From: DASXZH01 sp036502005
Lineage (GTDB): Bacteria > Armatimonadota > Fimbriimonadia > Fimbriimonadales > Fimbriimonadaceae
Length of the DNA stretch: 64,000 nt
Assembly (NCBI GenBank): GCA_036502005.1
Contig: DASXZH010000094.1
Location: 1-64,000 of the forward strand
Direction: 5' to 3'
Shown here: in pieces, positions 50,817 through 58,563 of the stretch
Numbering within the stretch: the stretch's first letter is position 1
How the letters are laid out: each line of letters opens with the position of its first letter
The notes under the pieces: generated by a model
Told to the model about the DNA's origin: nothing
What the model saw: the letters and a program-made list of their open reading frames with translations, nothing else
Database searches by the model: none
Program-made: the position numbers and the translations under genes

Positions 50817-51197
50817 TTAATAAACTGCGATGGCCTCGATTTCCACATCCACTCCGCGCGGAAGGCCGGCGACAGCTACCGTGGCGCGGGCAGGCGGGTC
50901 TTTAGAGAAGACGCGCCCATAGACCTCATTGACTGCGGAGAAATGATCCATGCTGGAAAGAAAAATGGTGGTTTTCACCACGTTCTCCGGCGTTAGGTTC
51001 ACATTGACCAGCACAGCTTCGATGTTTCTTAGCACCTGCTCTGTCTGTGCTTTTACGTCGCCTTCAACCAGCGTTCCATCTGGCTTGAGCGGGATCTGAC
51101 CGCTGAGGAAAACGAAGTTCCCCACCGCGCGGATTGCCTGCGAGTAGGGCCCTATCGCGGGGGGCGCTTCGGGCGTGAAAAGGACTTCCTTTTGCAT
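50817..51197 (-). CDS. ridA: RidA family 2-iminobutanoate/2-iminopropanoate deaminase
   Basis: 126-aa trimeric enzyme that hydrolyses reactive enamine/imine intermediates made by PLP enzymes such as threonine dehydratase. Conserved: GPYSQAIRAVGNFVFLSGQIPL, EQVLRNIEAVL, TTIFLSSMDHFSAVNEVYGRVF, ARATVAVAGLPRGVDVEIEAIA, including the key Arg of the PAR/ARAT segment and the Glu of EIEA. It heads a run with the two dehydrogenase-like genes and is divergent from the glutaredoxin-like gene with 106 bp between starts. Confidence 0.95.
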   Translation of the reverse strand: MQKEVLFTPEAPPAIGPYSQAIRAVGNFVFLSGQIPLKPDGTLVEGDVKAQTEQVLRNIEAVLVNVNLTPENVVKTTIFLSSMDHFSAVNEVYGRVFSKDPPARATVAVAGLPRGVDVEIEAIAVY

Positions 51198-51303
51198 GTT
51201 GCGAGGTTACCCACAGTTTGTTAAGTTTGGGCCGTTTAAGGAACTACGGCCCATTGGCTGGCGCAGAAAGAATGGTTACGCCATTTGCGTTAAAGGAGAT
51301 TCC

Positions 51304-51570
51304 GTGGAACCAAATGTGACCGTTTTTGGAGCCGATTGGTGTGAAGCCACCGGCCGCGTATTGAATGCCCTTAGGTTCCACTCGCTGCCTTACGAGTACA
51401 TCAACATCGACCTCAACCCTATGGGGAAAGAGGAAGTTTTGGAGTTAAATAACCGGGAGGTGAATATTCCGACGGTGGTTATTGAAGGGCTTGGAACTCA
51501 AATTCTCTCCGCTCCGAGTGACGAGGAGTTGCGGGAAGCGCTTATGGAAGCGGAAGTCTTGAAAGACTAG
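51304..51570 (+). CDS. Glutaredoxin-like protein with CxxT active site
   Basis: 88 aa from GTG 51304, which has AAGGAG (51293-51298) five bases upstream; an in-frame extension to 51175 lacks this support and would overlap ridA. Thioredoxin-fold features: VTVFGADWCEATGRVLNALRF, then YINIDLNP, and the cis-Pro strand VNIPTVVIEG. The second Cys of CxxC is Thr, so it would act as a monothiol glutaredoxin or bind iron-sulfur/glutathione only. Role unknown; the near divergent neighbour is ridA. Confidence 0.8.
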   Translation: MEPNVTVFGADWCEATGRVLNALRFHSLPYEYINIDLNPMGKEEVLELNNREVNIPTVVIEGLGTQILSAPSDEELREALMEAEVLKD

Positions 51571-51598
51571 GGAGAACCGTTAGCGGAGGTCCGTAAAT

Positions 51599-51907
51599 CT
51601 AACCTTCTCTAGCTGCCCTGTGATTAAGCAATTCCATCCAATCGAAAACTGTTTCTACGGCCGCTCGGGCACGATCGGCAAGCTGCTCGCTTGACCCTAA
51701 GCCCATGGGACCCGCGGCAAGTTGATTGAGGAGGATTATTAGTTCTTCAGGGCCCGCGTCTGTCCGAACTGCCTCTAAGACACGTGGAACATAGGCCCTG
51801 TACTCGTCGCGTGCCTGTGCATAGTGGTTGACTCCAATTGGGTCCCAAATGTAGAAAAGGACTTCGTCGATGCGTTCTGAAAGTTCTTTTTCAATCTCGT
51901 CGTTCAT
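51599..51907 (-). CDS. Small protein, DUF1871-like by motif
   Basis: 102 aa. The segment ELSERIDEVLFYIWDPIGVN followed by ARDEYRAYVPRVLEAV looks like the DUF1871/phage-adjacent small protein family in which WDPIGV is conserved. It is otherwise helical with no catalytic motif. Convergent with the glutaredoxin-like gene. The family assignment is from memory of the motif and not certain. It lies just before the RAYT element. Confidence 0.55.
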   Translation of the reverse strand: MNDEIEKELSERIDEVLFYIWDPIGVNHYAQARDEYRAYVPRVLEAVRTDAGPEELIILLNQLAAGPMGLGSSEQLADRARAAVETVFDWMELLNHRAAREG

Positions 51908-52033
51908 TATTTACTTTATGCAAAGAATCTACTCCATTGTTAAACCGGCTATATGGACAGATCCTGGTGGGATGAGAACATTATTAAACTGCACAGGAGC
52001 TACCCTAGGGTCACGTGAGAGTAGGCCCTAGAA

Positions 52034-52698
52034 GCAGGCCCAACGGGCTGAGAAGACTTAGCGAAGGCTGAAGGCCTGGTAACAAGAACCGCCTTCCTCT
52101 GGAGGGCCGAAGGTCCGTAACGCTCAATCCCACATATAGCGCTCATCGTATTCCACGCCCGAGAGTTCTAGCATCTGCCGGTATTCATCCATAAAGCTCA
52201 CCTTCTTGTGGTGCTCTTTCTGGGAAAGAATGTAATTCACGACTCCGTTGTAATCACATGAATGAACTGACACAGAGGCATATCCAGCTTGCCAAGAAAA
52301 CGATTTGCGCAGTGGAAACTGTTCCTTGATCCAGCCGCTCGACGCAGCCTTGACCTTCTCGACTGTTTGTGCAATCGACAGTGTTCGCGAAAGGCCAAAC
52401 AGAATGTGAACGTGATCCTCGTGCCCACCCACCTGAATCGCCGGACTGTTGAGATTGCGGAGGATGCCGCCAAGGTAAGGAAACAACTGGCTTTGAACGT
52501 CCTCAGTGAGGTTTGGAACTCGCTGGTGCGTGCTGAAGACCAGGTGGACAAGAACTCGCGAAAGAGATTGCGGCATGCTCTATTTTATCGAAGTCTCTAT
52601 CAGAGTTCCCGGTGTCGCCCCTACAGCTTTCGGAGAATTTTGTTGCTGGTTACCAGGCCTTCGGCCTTCGCTAAGTCTTCTCAGCCCTTTGGGCCTGC
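52034..52698 (-). mobile_element. IS200/RAYT-type element with 50-bp imperfect terminal inverted repeats
   Basis: The left end 52034-52083 and the right end 52649-52698 are inverted repeats matching at 48 of 50 positions by hand alignment. Each end contains two REP-like hairpins: GGCCCAACGGGC and AAGGCTGAAGGCC on the left, with counterparts on the right. The single transposase gene (52124-52576) lies between them in minus orientation. The whole unit is about 665 bp. Immediately flanking GGAGGGCCGAAGGTCCGTAA (about 52100-52120) is another small hairpin inside the element. Confidence 0.85.
52124..52576 (-). CDS. IS200/RAYT-family tyrosine (HUH) transposase
   Basis: 150-aa Y1 transposase. HUH metal motif in GGHEDHVHILFGL (about 52-64), and probable nucleophile Tyr near 120 in VVNYILSQKEHHKK. 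The N-terminus SLSRVLVHLVFSTHQRVPNL is typical of IS200-like and REP-associated (RAYT) transposases. All catalytic motifs are intact, so it may be active. Such enzymes cut single-stranded DNA next to hairpin ends. The surrounding inverted repeats are the likely substrate. Confidence 0.92.
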   Translation of the reverse strand: MPQSLSRVLVHLVFSTHQRVPNLTEDVQSQLFPYLGGILRNLNSPAIQVGGHEDHVHILFGLSRTLSIAQTVEKVKAASSGWIKEQFPLRKSFSWQAGYASVSVHSCDYNGVVNYILSQKEHHKKVSFMDEYRQMLELSGVEYDERYMWD

Positions 52699-52813
52699 AC
52701 TCCAGCCAACAAATCAACTCTATTTTTGAAAATCTGGACGGCATCGGGGCAGGGGGAGCCTTACGCCTAATCTCATATACACATGGAGGCTGCCAGACTT
52801 CCCGTTTGGAAGG

Positions 52814-53731
52814 TCACTCTCGGAAAAGTTTCAAAGATTCCGTAGACCCAGGGGCGAATCCCTCGCCATTCAATGCCGAAACGGCTGCCAGCAGATTCGA
52901 CCTCATTTGAACCAGTGACTTATCCGTCACCGTCTGGTCCTCATCATCCAGAAAAACGCCCTGCAGCCTTTGGCTAAGGGCGATTCCGGATTTCACACAG
53001 CCATCAAACGCTGCCATTGGGTCGGGGCACAGCGGCACGCTGAATCCCATCCCCAAAACCGCATGGGCTTCCCCGCTTTGCACTTGAGACAAAGAAAACT
53101 TGTCGTGGTCGCCGCTGGATAACTCGAACAATGGATTGTCGCTTCCAGCGACTTTCCATTCAAAAACCCCACTTGGCGAATAGTCTAATCCAAGCCCCGC
53201 CGCAACTTTCCAAATCTCAGCTTCAGGAAAAGGATGAAAGGCCGTCGATACGGAAAAGTTCACGCCCACATCCAACGACTCTTTTAGCTCATGCAAGACC
53301 GAAATGGTCTGGGCAATGTCAGCCGGAACTGGCATAGCCAAAGCGCGTCGCCCGACCTGCCGGGCCAAGTCCTCCGCCGAATTCCAAAGATTCTGCGCGT
53401 TGACCGCGTTCAATTCGCCGTGATAAGAAATCAGATCCCAGGCGAGAGCTATTGAATCATAGGCTCCGCTGGGATCGTTCATAGCAAGAGGCCGCCAGAA
53501 CTTATCGGCCCCTGCCATTACATAAACTTCAGGAGAGCCCAGCACTTGCTGCCACTGGGGATTTAGAACCGCTTTCGCCGCATCGGCGGGCATGGATCGC
53601 GGTCCCACCAACTCAATGACAAACTGCTGATTGCGAACAGGCCCTGGAATGACCCTTGGCGACACCCTCACATCCGGAAGCGCGATCGAAGGATCGCGTT
53701 GAAGAGGCTGGCCAAAGATCGTGTTGTTCAT
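52814..53731 (-). CDS. Protein with ZipA-like C-terminal FtsZ-binding-type domain
   Basis: 305 aa, soluble, no signal sequence. The C-terminal 150 residues contain HAVLGMGFSVPLCPDPMAAF then DGCVKSGIALSQRLQGVFLD DDEDQTVTDKSLVQMR-like text that resembles the ZipA C-terminal domain (arrangement: hydrophobic strand, helix 'f..m...A..la..l.g.v.Dd', then 't...l..ir'). The N-terminal half includes VIELVGPRSMPADAAKAVLN and no membrane anchor, unlike true ZipA. Its start overlaps the era stop by four bases (ATGA). Role in division is only inferred. Confidence 0.5.
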   Translation of the reverse strand: MNNTIFGQPLQRDPSIALPDVRVSPRVIPGPVRNQQFVIELVGPRSMPADAAKAVLNPQWQQVLGSPEVYVMAGADKFWRPLAMNDPSGAYDSIALAWDLISYHGELNAVNAQNLWNSAEDLARQVGRRALAMPVPADIAQTISVLHELKESLDVGVNFSVSTAFHPFPEAEIWKVAAGLGLDYSPSGVFEWKVAGSDNPLFELSSGDHDKFSLSQVQSGEAHAVLGMGFSVPLCPDPMAAFDGCVKSGIALSQRLQGVFLDDEDQTVTDKSLVQMRSNLLAAVSALNGEGFAPGSTESLKLFRE

Positions 53732-54624
53732 TCCGTATATTCAAGTTCGTGCAGCATCCGGGGATTCATTCGCCAATCCTCTCGAACTTTAACATAAAGT
53801 GCCAAGTAAACGGGCTTCTCCAAAAGTATCTGCATCTCCAGTCTAGCGGCTGTGCCAACGGATTTCAAGAACTGGCCCTGTTTACCGATCAAAATCGCTT
53901 TTTGCCCCTGCTTTTCTACGACAATTGTGGCCTCTATCCTGACAAGACCGGTCTCTTCCTCTTCCCAGGTCTCAACTACAACTGCAGTAGCATGGGGAAC
54001 CTCTTGGCGAGTGGCCTGAAGAACCTTTTCCCGAATGATCTCAGCCGCCATAAAGCGCAAAGGCTGGTCCGTGTATTCGTCGGCTGGGAAAAGCGGCTCG
54101 CCTTCCGGCATTTTCTCCAAAACTAAATCCAAAACCTTGTCCAAGTTATGACCTTTGGTTGCCGTCGTCAGCATGTAGTTTTCAGTGCCGAAAAGCTTGC
54201 AGTAGGCTTCCACGTTTTCATTTACCATCTCAGCGGCGAGCAAATCCATCTTGTTCAAACACAAAATGATGGGTGCCAAAGGCACCTTGTCCGGGCTGAT
54301 CAGTCTCGCAATTTGCTTGTCCGTGTCATCCGGCTTTTTGGAGACATCGGCCACATAAAGCACGGCGTCGATATCGCTGAGAGCGGTTCTGGCCGCTTCC
54401 ACCATTGCTCGACCCAAAACCGTATGCGGCTCGTGGATGCCCGGCGTATCGATCAGCGCCACTTGATAATCTGCGCCTTGAACGATGCCCAAAACGCGCC
54501 TGCGGGTGGTTTGCGGCTTGTTGCTGACGATGGAAACCTTATGGCCAACAAGCGCATTAATGAGTGTGCTCTTGCCGACGTTCGGCTTTCCGAGCATGGC
54601 CACCATTCCTGCGCGATAGGCCAT
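53728..54624 (-). CDS. era: GTPase Era
   Basis: 298-aa ribosome-assembly GTPase that binds 16S rRNA. G1 GKPNVGKSTLIN, G3 DTPGIHEP, G4 NKMD and the KH domain (KAILIGKQGQFLKSVGTAARLEMQ) are all present. Length and order match Era. Its start shares one base with the stop of the large GH42-like gene upstream (TAATG), so it is translationally coupled to it. Downstream it overlaps the ZipA-like gene. Confidence 0.97.
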   Translation of the reverse strand: MAYRAGMVAMLGKPNVGKSTLINALVGHKVSIVSNKPQTTRRRVLGIVQGADYQVALIDTPGIHEPHTVLGRAMVEAARTALSDIDAVLYVADVSKKPDDTDKQIARLISPDKVPLAPIILCLNKMDLLAAEMVNENVEAYCKLFGTENYMLTTATKGHNLDKVLDLVLEKMPEGEPLFPADEYTDQPLRFMAAEIIREKVLQATRQEVPHATAVVVETWEEEETGLVRIEATIVVEKQGQKAILIGKQGQFLKSVGTAARLEMQILLEKPVYLALYVKVREDWRMNPRMLHELEYTE

Positions 54625-57600
54625 TACTTGCGCCTTCTAAAGACTACGCTTAGGCTCATATCATCGCCGCCCTCTTCGCTTCCGCTGCCAACTTCCACTC
54701 TCTCGCCGACGGGCGCAACGTCTCGTTCGCGATCACGGCCGCCACGACGCCTTCTGCGTCGGCTACGGTCGTTGATGACTTCCTCTTCCTCGCCCGGCTC
54801 TTCAATGAACTTCGGACGGAACAAGAACTCGTCGCCAGAATCCTCTTGGTCTCCGCCTTCGATCCACTCGTCGAGCCGCATAATCGGCACGTCGAAGCTG
54901 GAGGCATCGAACCGAACCGTATTGTCCGGCCTCGGCGGGAGTTCTGCCATGTGAAGCAGGTCTTCGGTGGGTGCGCTCAAAATTTGGTCCAGCTCTTCCT
55001 TTGGCCCGGCCATAAAGAGGTGGGTTGAACCGTCGGTCGCTTGAACCCGAATGCTTGAGCTTTCGCTCTGCAGCCATTGGCTGGATTGAAGGTTATAAGC
55101 CGACCACTTGTTTGGCAGAGTTAGAGTTCGTGGCCCTGCTCCTGTACAGTGAACGCTTAGGAACGGAGGGCGAACGTGAACAACGTCTTCTTGGTAGTTC
55201 CAAACATGCACGCCTGCCATATGAGCCAAGGCTCGCAAGAGCCCAGGAGTGACAATCGGCTCGCCAAGGAAAACCGACTTCCAGTGCTGGGTCGTGTCCT
55301 TGTCCTGGTTGAATTCCTTCACAACAAAGCTGGGCAAACCGGTTGCCGTGTATTCGCCAAGAACAGTTGCTTCTTCTGGAATCGCGAAGTAGCTAGGCTC
55401 CATTCGGGCCGCACCTCCGATCTGGCGATCGGGAAACGCCTCGCAGAGGGGATGCTTGCGGTTCAGAATAGTTGTCCCGGGTTTGCTGTGGAAAGGCTGC
55501 GGCTTAAGGGCGATACCCGTCACTTCTCGCGCTCTCTCAAGCGATTCCCTGCCGGAATCAAAGAGACCGGCGGCAAAGATCCAGAACAAAACCTTGTTAT
55601 CCCGCTGAAGGCGATTCTTGATCGCTGCTCTCAGGTCGGGCCTAACATCCCAAGCGTTCAAGAACACATAAAGCTTGCTCTCGGGGAACTTCTCTCGATG
55701 CTGAAGATCGCTTAGCAGATAAAACGCGGCGTTTAAACCGGAACGTAAAACCGACTCGCGCACATTCTGAACCAGTAGCGCAAAGGCTTCCTCATCCACA
55801 AGATAGGCCAGGGCGCGCTCGTCGATAAAGATGGCCACGTCAGGGTCCTGCAGTGGCGCCGCCATTCTCTTAATAAGAAAATCGCGAACATGCGAAGCAC
55901 GGTCCCAAATGCCGGGAGTTTTCAGCCAGCCGTTGCCCCACAGGTCCATCCAGCAAACGCCAGAAGCGTGGGCCAAAGCCGAGCCAGCGCCACGCCAGTG
56001 GACGCTTTCCAAAGCCTGCGGCGTTTTGATAACGGGGTTGAAATCGTCCGGCTCTTGCCTGCCGCCGATAGAAGTCTTGAAGTCCTCCTCGCTGATATAC
56101 AGCTTGCCGTTAAGGGCGAAACTGTCGATCGGACCAGGAAATGGCGCGGCACCGCCGGGTTGGCGTGTGCTGTAGCTGGGAGGTCCGGCAATAAAATCAA
56201 TCTCGGGCGTGCGTAACAGCTTGCCAAGCGAAAGGTGGCCACTGGCGGGGTGGGACCATTCAAAGGTGTAGCCATAAGAAGCACCGACCAAGAAGTAGCC
56301 TTCGCTCGCCTGTTTTGCGGCATAGGCCAAGTCTCCAATGCGCTCGACAATCGAATCGCTAAGGAAGAGATGGTAATCCACCCATCGGCGCTCACGCCGA
56401 CTGGAGCGAATGAACTTCTCCGGCGCGCCCTTATCAGGCCGGTACTCGGGAATGGTGAGGCTGTTAAAACTCGTCGTTCCATCAAACCATGCCGCGCGTA
56501 GAGCAACAACATCATTTCGATAACGAACTCGAGCCCAATCGCGGAACTTGCTCTTGGCAGCGCCGCTGGTGTCGTAACCCCAACCTTGGCCATAGAACCA
56601 TTCTCCGCGCTCAAGGTGCACGCCGAGAATGTGATCCTTCTGATCTAGCAGCCGAAGAGTTTGGACAAATTTTGTCAGGCATTCCTTGGCAACATCCCAG
56701 AACTTGTCATCTGAGATGCTCGGCTCGGCAAGCATTCCATCAGCGGTGGTGTATCTTGCATCGGGGTAGCTATCGGTCCAACCAGCCGGGGCGATGAAAA
56801 CGAGGCGGAAAAGCACCTGAGCATCGGGGTCCGCCTCAATGCTTTTATTGAGCATATAAGCGGCGAACTGGACGCTTGCTTCTACGCTGCGCGGATCGAC
56901 CTCGAACTCGACCAAGTGGGAGTGAAGGTGAACACCGGCTTCGCCGGCTAGTTTCATCTCATCGTAAACGGTGGACGCCTGCTGAGGGTCCGAGGAACTG
57001 CCGAAGAAGGCCATCGGCGGATAAACCCGGTGGTCGCGAACTAAGGTTGGAATGCCGGAACGGAGGACCACCTGGGGAGCATCTTCGGGAATTGGAATGA
57101 TAGGCCGAACGGGCTTTTGTGGCACTGGTTCGGGAACAAACGGAGGATCAATAACCTTCGGTTTGGTTTCTCTTCGAGATTCCGGTCTTCGCTGCTTTTC
57201 TTCTGCCACAGGCGCATCGCTCGCTTTGCTTCGGCGATTCCGTCCCTTTCTATCCGGCTTCTCGGTTTGCGCAGCGGCAGGCTTGTTTCGTGAGCTCGAC
57301 GTTCGAACTGGTGCATCGCCCTGCTTGCTCCGGAACACCGGCATAGGCATGTCGTGTTCCAGATCTGAAAAATCGTCCGTAACTGCGACCACGGCAGCAA
57401 CTTCTGCAACCGAAGGTGTTTCTTTCTTGCCGCCACGACGGCCGCGGCCACGTCCCGCCTTTTCTGCAACTTCTGCTTGCGCTATGACCTCAACAACTTC
57501 AGCTTCCTGGAAAACCAAGATCTCTTGCACAGGTTCAGGCTTCGCCTCTTTAGGCGCGCGCCGAAAAAGACCGCGACGCGGCTTCTTTTCGAGTTCGGCA

Positions 57601-57770
57601 ACCGGCGTTACCTCCGGCGCCGCTTCGGCTGCGGTCTTTCTAAGCCCACGGCGAGCCGGCTTTTTCGCAGCAATGGGCTCTGCGGTTTCGGCGGTATTTG
57701 ATTGTGTGATTTCTTCCGGAGCGGTTGGCTCGGTTGAGGTTTCGGGGTTTACGTTTTTCCTTCGAGGCAT
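54624..57770 (-). CDS. GH42-like large protein with basic disordered N- and C-terminal tails
   Basis: 1048 aa, no signal peptide. Residues 1-230 are disordered, Pro/Ala/Glu/Lys/Arg-rich with arginine clusters (RGRGRRGGKK, KPARRGLRK). From about 245 to 900 it has the glycoside hydrolase GH42-like barrel and GATase-like region: VHLERGEWFYGQGWGYDTSG, FRDWARVRYRNDVVALRAAW, KLYISEEDFKTS. The C-terminal 90 residues are acidic then Arg-rich (NDRSRRRRRRGGRDRERD). Acid/base and nucleophile Glu candidates lie in RGEWFYG and YISEEDF. The basic tails look like those of RNA/ribosome-associated proteins such as RNase E. It overlaps the HAD gene start and era. Confidence 0.7.
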   Translation of the reverse strand: MPRRKNVNPETSTEPTAPEEITQSNTAETAEPIAAKKPARRGLRKTAAEAAPEVTPVAELEKKPRRGLFRRAPKEAKPEPVQEILVFQEAEVVEVIAQAEVAEKAGRGRGRRGGKKETPSVAEVAAVVAVTDDFSDLEHDMPMPVFRSKQGDAPVRTSSSRNKPAAAQTEKPDRKGRNRRSKASDAPVAEEKQRRPESRRETKPKVIDPPFVPEPVPQKPVRPIIPIPEDAPQVVLRSGIPTLVRDHRVYPPMAFFGSSSDPQQASTVYDEMKLAGEAGVHLHSHLVEFEVDPRSVEASVQFAAYMLNKSIEADPDAQVLFRLVFIAPAGWTDSYPDARYTTADGMLAEPSISDDKFWDVAKECLTKFVQTLRLLDQKDHILGVHLERGEWFYGQGWGYDTSGAAKSKFRDWARVRYRNDVVALRAAWFDGTTSFNSLTIPEYRPDKGAPEKFIRSSRRERRWVDYHLFLSDSIVERIGDLAYAAKQASEGYFLVGASYGYTFEWSHPASGHLSLGKLLRTPEIDFIAGPPSYSTRQPGGAAPFPGPIDSFALNGKLYISEEDFKTSIGGRQEPDDFNPVIKTPQALESVHWRGAGSALAHASGVCWMDLWGNGWLKTPGIWDRASHVRDFLIKRMAAPLQDPDVAIFIDERALAYLVDEEAFALLVQNVRESVLRSGLNAAFYLLSDLQHREKFPESKLYVFLNAWDVRPDLRAAIKNRLQRDNKVLFWIFAAGLFDSGRESLERAREVTGIALKPQPFHSKPGTTILNRKHPLCEAFPDRQIGGAARMEPSYFAIPEEATVLGEYTATGLPSFVVKEFNQDKDTTQHWKSVFLGEPIVTPGLLRALAHMAGVHVWNYQEDVVHVRPPFLSVHCTGAGPRTLTLPNKWSAYNLQSSQWLQSESSSIRVQATDGSTHLFMAGPKEELDQILSAPTEDLLHMAELPPRPDNTVRFDASSFDVPIMRLDEWIEGGDQEDSGDEFLFRPKFIEEPGEEEEVINDRSRRRRRRGGRDRERDVAPVGERVEVGSGSEEGGDDMSLSVVFRRRK

Positions 57771-58456
57771 GGTGTTCTAAAAATCGATTCCTTGGCCCAC
57801 GCGAGAAGATCGTCCGGTCGATCGAAATACATATCCGGGTTCTCGTTCAATAAGGCCTCTTTAATTCCTGAACCATATCCCACCGCTACTCGCTTCATGC
57901 CAGCTTGTTCGGCACATCGCATATCGAAGACGGAGTCTCCGATGAATACGGCATCGCTTGGCGATACTTGCAGACGCTCGCATGCGAGAAAAGCGCTTTC
58001 GGGATCGGGTTTTGGGTGTGTGACATCTGATGCGCAGACAGTAGTATCGACGTTTCGAACCCACTCTACGCGCTGAGCTAATTGCGAAATCTCGATGGCG
58101 CTCTTGCTCGTTACAAGCGCCGTCTTGTATCCATTGGAACGAATGAGATCGAGTGTTTCGATCGCTGCTTCGAACTCCTGCTCCAAATGGACGTATCGTT
58201 GAAAACTGTCGACGGCAAATTCGATTCTTTCTTCGAGTCCAGCTTCGGAAACAGGTACATCTGTGAACATATGCATTTGCTTGCGAAGCGGGAGTCCGAT
58301 GATGGATAAAAGCTCCCCATTCGATGGTCGTTGGCCATTAAAATGCTCGAACGCATCGCCCAAACCACGAACGAGAGCCGGCATGGTATCCACAAGGGTG
58401 CCGTCTACGTCGAATAAAACTGCTTTGAAATTCGCTAATGAAAGCCCTTTGGGCAT
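57749..58456 (-). CDS. HAD-superfamily phosphatase (phosphoglycolate/PpaX-like)
   Basis: 235 aa from ATG 58456; an upstream in-frame extension to 58570 would overlap the divergent lipoprotein gene. HAD motifs: I FDVDGTLVDTM, II VTSKSAIE, III KPDPESAFLAC, IV FIGDSVFDMRCAEQAGM. The cap domain is helical, as in phosphoglycolate phosphatase and pyrophosphatase PpaX. Its stop overlaps the start of the GH42-like gene by 22 bases. It heads the HAD, GH42-like, era, ZipA-like run. Substrate not determined. Confidence 0.87.
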   Translation of the reverse strand: MPKGLSLANFKAVLFDVDGTLVDTMPALVRGLGDAFEHFNGQRPSNGELLSIIGLPLRKQMHMFTDVPVSEAGLEERIEFAVDSFQRYVHLEQEFEAAIETLDLIRSNGYKTALVTSKSAIEISQLAQRVEWVRNVDTTVCASDVTHPKPDPESAFLACERLQVSPSDAVFIGDSVFDMRCAEQAGMKRVAVGYGSGIKEALLNENPDMYFDRPDDLLAWAKESIFRTPCLEGKT

Positions 58457-58563
58457 TTCTAGCTTAAGTATGACAGAGTGGAGCCCTTTATCCGAAGCTT
58501 TTTCAGCTATTTTGCGCCGTACCCTATCCACACGGCGGCCAAATACGAGATTATAAGAGCAGC

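Noticed and set aside
50133..50996. 287-codon plus-strand frame over the quinate-like gene and ridA
   Set aside because: Covers parts of two well-supported minus-strand genes; no motifs.
51919..52032. 37-codon open frame between the DUF1871-like gene and the RAYT element
   Set aside because: No ribosome-binding site, no recognisable feature, and length expected by chance.
54148..54954. 268-codon plus-strand frame over era and the GH42-like gene end
   Set aside because: Antisense to era, which has all GTPase motifs.
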